A DNA stretch of 33,125 bases. Source: DATKEG01 sp035544515 (GTDB lineage Bacteria > Acidobacteriota > Vicinamibacteria > Fen-336). Positions 29,365 to 33,125 of the stretch are shown in pieces; the stretch's first letter is position 1, and the number at the start of each line of letters is the position of its first letter. The translations under genes and the position numbers were made by a program. The notes below the pieces were generated by a model that was not told where the DNA came from, ran no database searches, and saw only the letters and a list, made by a program, of their open reading frames with translations. The DNA lies in NCBI GenBank assembly GCA_035544515.1, contig DATKEG010000102.1:1-33125 (forward strand), read 5' to 3'.

Positions 29365-30564
29365 ATGAGGGCCGCCGCGCGCCGTCTCGTCTTGCGCAAC
29401 GCGCGGCTCAGCGACGCGCACAGGGGGACGCTGGCCGACGTCGCTCTCGCCGCCGGGCGCGTCGCCGCCGTGGAGCCGCCGGGGACGATCGCCGCCCAGG
29501 ACGCCGAAGCGGACCTCGAAGGGCGGCTGCTGCTGCCCGGGTTCGTCAACGCCCACGACCACCTGGACTTCTCCACGCTGCCCGCCCTGTCGTCGGGCCT
29601 CTACCGGAACGCCTATGAATGGACGGTGGCGCTCGCGGAGCGGCAGGCGGAGGCGGCCGTGCAGGCCGCCCTGGCCGTGCCCGTGGCGGACCGTCTGTTC
29701 CTCGGCGGTCTGCGCAACCTGCTGGCCGGGGCCACGGCGGTCGTCCATCACCACGCCTTCCACCGGTCGCTGGCGCGCCCCGACTTCCCGGTGCGCGTCC
29801 TCGCGCGCTACCAGTTCGCGCACTCGCCCGGGCTCACGCGCGAGTTGCGCCGCACGTACCGCACCACCGACCGCCGCATTCCCTGGTTCATCCACGTGGG
29901 CGAGGGCACGGACGAACGCTCGCGCGGCGAGGTCGACCTCCTCGCGAGGGAGAACCTGCTCCGCCAGAACACGGTCATGATCCACGCCATCGCCTTGCCC
30001 GCCGAGGCGCTCCCGGCGGTCGCCGCGGCTCGCGCCTCGGTCGTATGGTGCCCGGAGGCCAACCGGCGGCTCTATGGCGCCACGGCGAACGTGGAGGCCC
30101 TGCGCGCCGCGGGCGTGCGCGTGGGGCTGGGCAGCGACGGTCCCGTGAGCGGCGCGGGCGACGCGCTCTCGAACCTGGCCGCGGCGCGGGCCGAGGGCGT
30201 CATGAGCGACGCGCAACTGCTCACGCTGGCCACCCTCGACTCGGCCGAGGTCGCCCGGCTGCCCGTGGGTGGCGTGCGCGTGGGAGACGTCGCCGACCTC
30301 CTGGTCGCCGACTCCTCCGAGCGGCTGCTCGCGGGACGCCGGTCGGCCGTGGCGCTGGTGTTGATCGCGGGACGGCCTCGCTACGGGCACGACGGCCTGA
30401 TGCGGGCGCTGGACCGCGGGAGCGTCCCGCTGCGCGTGGACGGCGAGCCGCGGTGCCTCGACGCGCCGACGGGTCGCCGCGCGTCCGCGCTGTGGCGCGC
30501 CCATCCCGGGGCGCGGCTGTCGGAGTGGGCGGCCGGAGTGGACCCGGCGGGGGCGGCGGTGTGA
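29365..30564 (+). CDS. amidohydrolase-family metal hydrolase
   Basis: The 399-aa protein has the amidohydrolase layout: an N-terminal beta part, then VNAHDHLDFS with His64 and His66, His177 in WFIHVGEGT, His207 in MIHAIAL and Asp258 in GSDGP, the metal ligands of the cytosine deaminase/chlorohydrolase-like group. The C-terminal strands with VRVGDVADLLVAD are typical too. Such enzymes deaminate or hydrolyse amino, chloro or ester groups on ring compounds. No signal peptide is visible. It begins 25 bases after the methyltransferase and overlaps a GTG (30561) of the next frame. Its presence between methyltransferases and an outer-membrane protein suggests processing of a small molecule. Confidence 0.9.
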   Translation: MRAAARRLVLRNARLSDAHRGTLADVALAAGRVAAVEPPGTIAAQDAEADLEGRLLLPGFVNAHDHLDFSTLPALSSGLYRNAYEWTVALAERQAEAAVQAALAVPVADRLFLGGLRNLLAGATAVVHHHAFHRSLARPDFPVRVLARYQFAHSPGLTRELRRTYRTTDRRIPWFIHVGEGTDERSRGEVDLLARENLLRQNTVMIHAIALPAEALPAVAAARASVVWCPEANRRLYGATANVEALRAAGVRVGLGSDGPVSGAGDALSNLAAARAEGVMSDAQLLTLATLDSAEVARLPVGGVRVGDVADLLVADSSERLLAGRRSAVALVLIAGRPRYGHDGLMRALDRGSVPLRVDGEPRCLDAPTGRRASALWRAHPGARLSEWAAGVDPAGAAV

Positions 30565-30575
30565 ACGGAGGCGGG

Positions 30576-31742
30576 ATGCGAATGCGCGTGGCGATGGTCC
30601 TCGTCGTCCTCGGCGCCGCCGGCGCGGCCTCACCCGCGCTGGCCATCCCCGGGCTCGCCCGCCGTTACGGCGTCGCCTGCGACTACTGCCATCAGGGCTA
30701 CCCCAAGCTCAACCCCATGGGCCAGCGGTTCAAGGAGCGCGGGTTGCGCATGGCGCAGGAGGACCCGTTCGTGACCGGGGACTGGCTACGGTCCGTGCCC
30801 GTCTCGGTCCGGGGCTGGGCCACGCGCTCCCTGGTCGAGGGCGCGTCCGATTCCAGCTCCGGCGTGGCCAAGCCGATCACGGCCGGCAGCCTCGGCCGGC
30901 GGCTGTCGTATTGGGCCGACTACGAGCTGCTCGTGCGCCAGGGCGACGACACGTTCGAAGGGGCCGTGGACAACGCGTGGGCGCAGGTGGAGGTGGTGAC
31001 CGGCGGACGGCTCTACGCGAAGGTGGGCCGGTTCGAGCTGGACCTGCCCTTCTCGCGGGCCCGTTCGCCGCACCTGTTTCCCTACGAGATCTACCTCGAG
31101 AACCCCGGCCTGGAGTTCGACGCCATCGGGCTGTCGCAGGACGGGCTCGAGCTCGGCGGAGGGCTGCCCGGCGACGTGCGGTGGTCCGCGGCGGTGGTGG
31201 CCGGCCGCGACCCGCCCCGGGCGGGCGACCTCAGCCGCGAGACGGAGCGCTTCGACGCGAACCTCTTCCTTCGCGCGAGCAAGCGCCTGAGCCAGCACCG
31301 GCTGGGCGGCTTCGCCTACGTCGCGCGCAACACGCTGGCCTCGAGCCCGGCCATCGTCTGGGACGACGGCATCCTGCGCGTGGGCGGGGACGTCAGCCTC
31401 TGGTTCCAGCGGCTCAACCTGTACGGCGTCTTCCTCTACGGGCGCAACAACAACCCGCTGGCCACGCCCTCACGACCGCGTGGCACGAGCCAGCGGGCGA
31501 CCATGGCCGGCGGGTTCCTGCAGGGCGACTATCACTGGGGCGACCGCGTGGTGCTGACGCTGCGCACCGAAGCCATCCACCGGCCACCGCCCGGTACGGT
31601 GGGGCCGCGCGAGACCTTCACCAGCGTCTATCCCGGGGCGCAGCTCTTCCTGCGCGAGCGGTTCAAGCTGTCGTTCGAGTACGGCCTGCACGACCAGGGC
31701 CGCCGCAACCGCGGCGCCGTCCAGGCCGAGGTCGCGTTCTAG
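30576..31742 (+). CDS. CXXCH-containing probable outer-membrane beta-barrel protein
   Basis: The 388-aa precursor has a Sec signal (MRMRVAMVLVVLGAAGAASPALA), then a single c-type heme site CDYCH (35-39) in ACDYCHQGYPKLNPMGQRFKERG, a motif that in this family recurs as CxxCHxxFPxLxxFGxxFK. The remaining 320 residues alternate polar and hydrophobic residues with aromatic girdles and end in VQAEVAF with a terminal Phe, as in outer-membrane barrels. One heme in front of a barrel may serve electron transfer across the envelope or only structure. ATG 30576 was chosen because GGAGG lies 5 bases upstream; GTG 30561 (overlapping the previous stop) is the alternative. Confidence 0.75.
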   Translation: MRMRVAMVLVVLGAAGAASPALAIPGLARRYGVACDYCHQGYPKLNPMGQRFKERGLRMAQEDPFVTGDWLRSVPVSVRGWATRSLVEGASDSSSGVAKPITAGSLGRRLSYWADYELLVRQGDDTFEGAVDNAWAQVEVVTGGRLYAKVGRFELDLPFSRARSPHLFPYEIYLENPGLEFDAIGLSQDGLELGGGLPGDVRWSAAVVAGRDPPRAGDLSRETERFDANLFLRASKRLSQHRLGGFAYVARNTLASSPAIVWDDGILRVGGDVSLWFQRLNLYGVFLYGRNNNPLATPSRPRGTSQRATMAGGFLQGDYHWGDRVVLTLRTEAIHRPPPGTVGPRETFTSVYPGAQLFLRERFKLSFEYGLHDQGRRNRGAVQAEVAF

Positions 31743-31813
31743 AGCGTCGCCCGCGGGCACGGAGCGTCGGCCCTCGCCGCCGTAGGGCGTGAGCAGATCC
31801 TTGGCGGGCAGGC

Positions 31814-31819
31814 TATAAT
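31814..31819 (+). promoter_or_regulatory. consensus -10 box before the GAF-like gene
   Basis: A perfect TATAAT stands 11 bases ahead of ATG 31831. No good -35 box (GAGCAG at 17 bases) and no ribosome binding site is seen; the mRNA would have a leader of at most a few bases. Confidence 0.55.
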
Positions 31820-31830
31820 CCGGCTCTTCG

Positions 31831-32370
31831 ATGCACGACCTTATCGACCTGCTTCAGGCCATGGCCGGCAAGAAGGGGGACGTCGAGAACCCTCTCGAGC
31901 TGTTCCTCGAGATGGCCCAGCGCGTCGTCAAGCACGCCAGCGCGGAGTTCGGTACGAAACCGGACGAGGTCGCCATCCTCATCGTCACCGCCGACGGCAA
32001 CCACCTTCGCTTCGCCGCCCCGCGCAGGTTCGCCGACCTCGGAACGATCCCCATGACCAAGCGCGACTCGATCGCGGTGGCCGTCCTCGGCAAGAAGTCC
32101 GGCGAGGCCATGAACAACGTGCCCCAGATCAAGCACGTCTCGTTCTTCGAGAGCATCAAGCTGCGCGACCGCGTGGCGCCCATCCAGAAGATGATCACGG
32201 TGCCGATCGTGCACGACGGCACCGCCGTCGGGGTGGCCCAGATCAGCCGCAAGGGCGAGAGCCCCGCGGACGCCGGCCCCGACTTCACGCCCGCCGACGT
32301 CAAGCGCGCGGAGCAGCTCTTCTCGGCGGTCGCCCCCTACCTGTCCGCTGCGCGGCCGGACAAGTTCTAG
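31831..32370 (+). CDS. GAF-like sensory domain protein
   Basis: The 179-aa cytoplasmic protein looks like a stand-alone GAF-like domain: a long N-terminal helix (ELFLEMAQRVVKHASAEF), strands VAILIVTADGNHLRFAAP, SIAVAVLGKKSGEAMNNV, IQKMITVPIVHDGTAVGVAQIS, and a final helix (VKRAEQLFSAVAPYLS). The VPI-x-x-x-GxxVGVxQ block is the usual GAF strand pair. GAF domains bind small ligands or cyclic nucleotides; the ligand here is unknown and no output domain is attached. It has its own promoter with a perfect -10 box, and a hairpin follows the gene. Confidence 0.8.
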   Translation: MHDLIDLLQAMAGKKGDVENPLELFLEMAQRVVKHASAEFGTKPDEVAILIVTADGNHLRFAAPRRFADLGTIPMTKRDSIAVAVLGKKSGEAMNNVPQIKHVSFFESIKLRDRVAPIQKMITVPIVHDGTAVGVAQISRKGESPADAGPDFTPADVKRAEQLFSAVAPYLSAARPDKF

Positions 32371-32391
32371 CGCGAGTCTACCGCACGGTCG

Positions 32392-32428
32392 AGCCGACTG
32401 AACTCACGCCAACCGGTGCTCGTCGGCT
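32392..32428 (+). terminator. hairpin after the GAF-like gene
   Basis: AGCCGAC (32392-32398) pairs perfectly with GTCGGCT (32422-32428), loop of 23 bases, followed by TGTTCG. It lies 22 bases after the stop. The loop is long and the U-run poor, so termination is plausible but unproven. Confidence 0.4.
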
Positions 32429-32530
32429 TGTTCGCGACGGCGCACCGGCGCGCGCGCGATCCTTGCGCTCCGTCCCCCATGCCTCTGTCCGCGGTCGTCC
32501 GTCGTCAGTCTTGATCGACTCTGGCCCGCG

Positions 32531-33125
32531 CTACTCGCCCGCGTAGCGGACGAAGCCCGTGTCGTCGGCCACGAAGCCGCGTTGGCCCATGGCCAGCGGG
32601 GTGGCCACGACCTCGAAGCCGTCGGGCTCCACCGTCATGTCGAAGCGGTACCCGGCGTGCTCGAAGGCGTCCCCGGACGGCACCTGGCGGGGCAGGACCT
32701 GCTGGAACGTGCCGTATTTCCCCGTCCGCTGACGGTGCAAGGCCTGGTAGTGGATGACGTTGAGCAGCACGAAGACGCCGCGGCGCTCGGCGGGTGTCAC
32801 GTCGCGGGGGAACTTCTCCCGCGGACGGAAGCGCCGGTTCGTGCCGAATGAGCTGTTGCTGCTGCTTCCCCGGTCGCTCCGGTACCCCTCGGCGGCGCGT
32901 TCACCGGCCTCCCGGCCGTCCACCTGCGGCGGCTCGCGCTCGAACATCTCGGCGACGGCGTCGCGCGCCGGGGGCCCTGTGGCCGGGGGCGGCACGGCGG
33001 TGGGCGTGGTACCCGCCGGGGCCACTCTGGCGCCGGCCGCCGCGGCGGTGGTGGCGCCCGACGGCGCCGTTCGGCCGCTCGTGGGTCGGGGCGCGGACGC
33101 GGCGGGGGCCGACGTCGCCGGCGCC
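32531..33125 (-). CDS. protein with Pro/Ala/Thr-rich region and pilin-like C-terminal domain, 5' end outside the window
   Basis: The frame is open to the window edge; a GTG at 33025 is only a candidate. The upstream part is low complexity and rich in Ala, Pro, Thr and Ser, so disordered. After a charged linker (DRGSSSNSSFGTNRRFRPREKFPRD) comes a C-terminal domain of about 85 residues. A helix-like FVLLNVIHYQALHRQRTGKYGTFQQ leads into AGYRFDMTVEPDGFEVVATPL and a final DDTGFVRYAG. The sequence YHxxxGxYGTFxxLxP followed by GYRF and FxVxAxP is typical of the soluble domain of type IV pilin/pseudopilin proteins, and the final DDTGFVRY matches the usual pilin-like ending. The classic prepilin N-terminus is not seen here; it may lie outside the window or be absent. 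Function unknown. Confidence 0.65.
   Translation of the reverse strand, partial: APATSAPAASAPRPTSGRTAPSGATTAAAAGARVAPAGTTPTAVPPPATGPPARDAVAEMFEREPPQVDGREAGERAAEGYRSDRGSSSNSSFGTNRRFRPREKFPRDVTPAERRGVFVLLNVIHYQALHRQRTGKYGTFQQVLPRQVPSGDAFEHAGYRFDMTVEPDGFEVVATPLAMGQRGFVADDTGFVRYAGE

Noticed and set aside
26295..29576. 1093-codon minus-strand open frame antisense to the flippase and methyltransferases
   Set aside because: Low-complexity Arg/Gly/His/Gln composition and no domain; the opposite strand has four convincing genes.

Overview
The window is very G+C-rich chromosomal DNA with tightly packed genes, strong GC bias at third codon positions, many ATGA/TTGA stop-start overlaps and short gaps. 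Gene content (ileS-lspA-lgt-rluD block, MetH, Tat-exported Gfo/Idh/MocA oxidoreductase, CehA/McbA-type hydrolase, pilin-like C-terminal domain, several apparently leaderless promoters, a selenocysteine tRNA) points to a free-living, probably soil or sediment bacterium of an Acidobacteriota-like or similarly GC-rich, poorly cultured phylum. No marker here fixes the phylum, so that placement is inference.

Layout. 1-2552 (+): a HEAT-repeat protein cut by the window edge, translationally coupled to a diverged HD-GYP protein. 2625-5316 (-): citrate synthase followed by a secreted Gfo/Idh/MocA oxidoreductase. 5317-7228: a gene-poor stretch bounded by a direct repeat of the 3' end of a tRNA-Sec gene; inside are an IS110-type transposase remnant and a PilZ-like gene. 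I read this as the scar of an element integrated at tRNA-Sec. 7229-7327 (-): tRNA-Sec(UCA). 7424-8158 (-): an OmpA/MotB-domain envelope protein. 8423-14682 (+): a small unknown protein coupled to a secreted metallohydrolase, then cobalamin-dependent methionine synthase. 14773-16863 (+): a secreted PA-IL-lectin-like protein, then two short transcription units (unknown protein plus Smr-domain protein; a 74-aa unknown protein). Each unit is preceded by a promoter and by a related leader sequence that may be a structured RNA. 16942-18966 (+): inositol-phosphate synthase, a 71-aa protein and a small membrane protein.

18970-24886 (-): ileS, lspA, lgt and a RluA-family pseudouridine synthase in one very tight operon; lspA and lgt are both lipoprotein maturation enzymes. 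Downstream on the same strand are a 41-aa ORF and a Nudix hydrolase, probably with their own promoter. Just across from the lipoprotein enzymes, 24983-25393 (+), lie two tandem paralogous Cys-rich small lipoproteins. 25398-26246 (-) is a polytopic membrane protein. 26358-31742 (+) is a co-directional cluster of a flippase-like protein, two SAM methyltransferases, an amidohydrolase and a CXXCH-containing probable outer-membrane protein. 31831-32370 (+) is a GAF-like protein. 32531 to the window end (-) is a partial protein with a Pro/Ala/Thr-rich region and a pilin-like C-terminal domain.

Most genes are ordinary housekeeping or envelope functions. The most unusual signals are the tRNA-Sec integration scar, the duplicated leader element at 15575 and 16539, the paired Cys-rich lipoproteins, and the membrane-protein frame at 18496-18966 that lacks a usual start codon at its apparent beginning.
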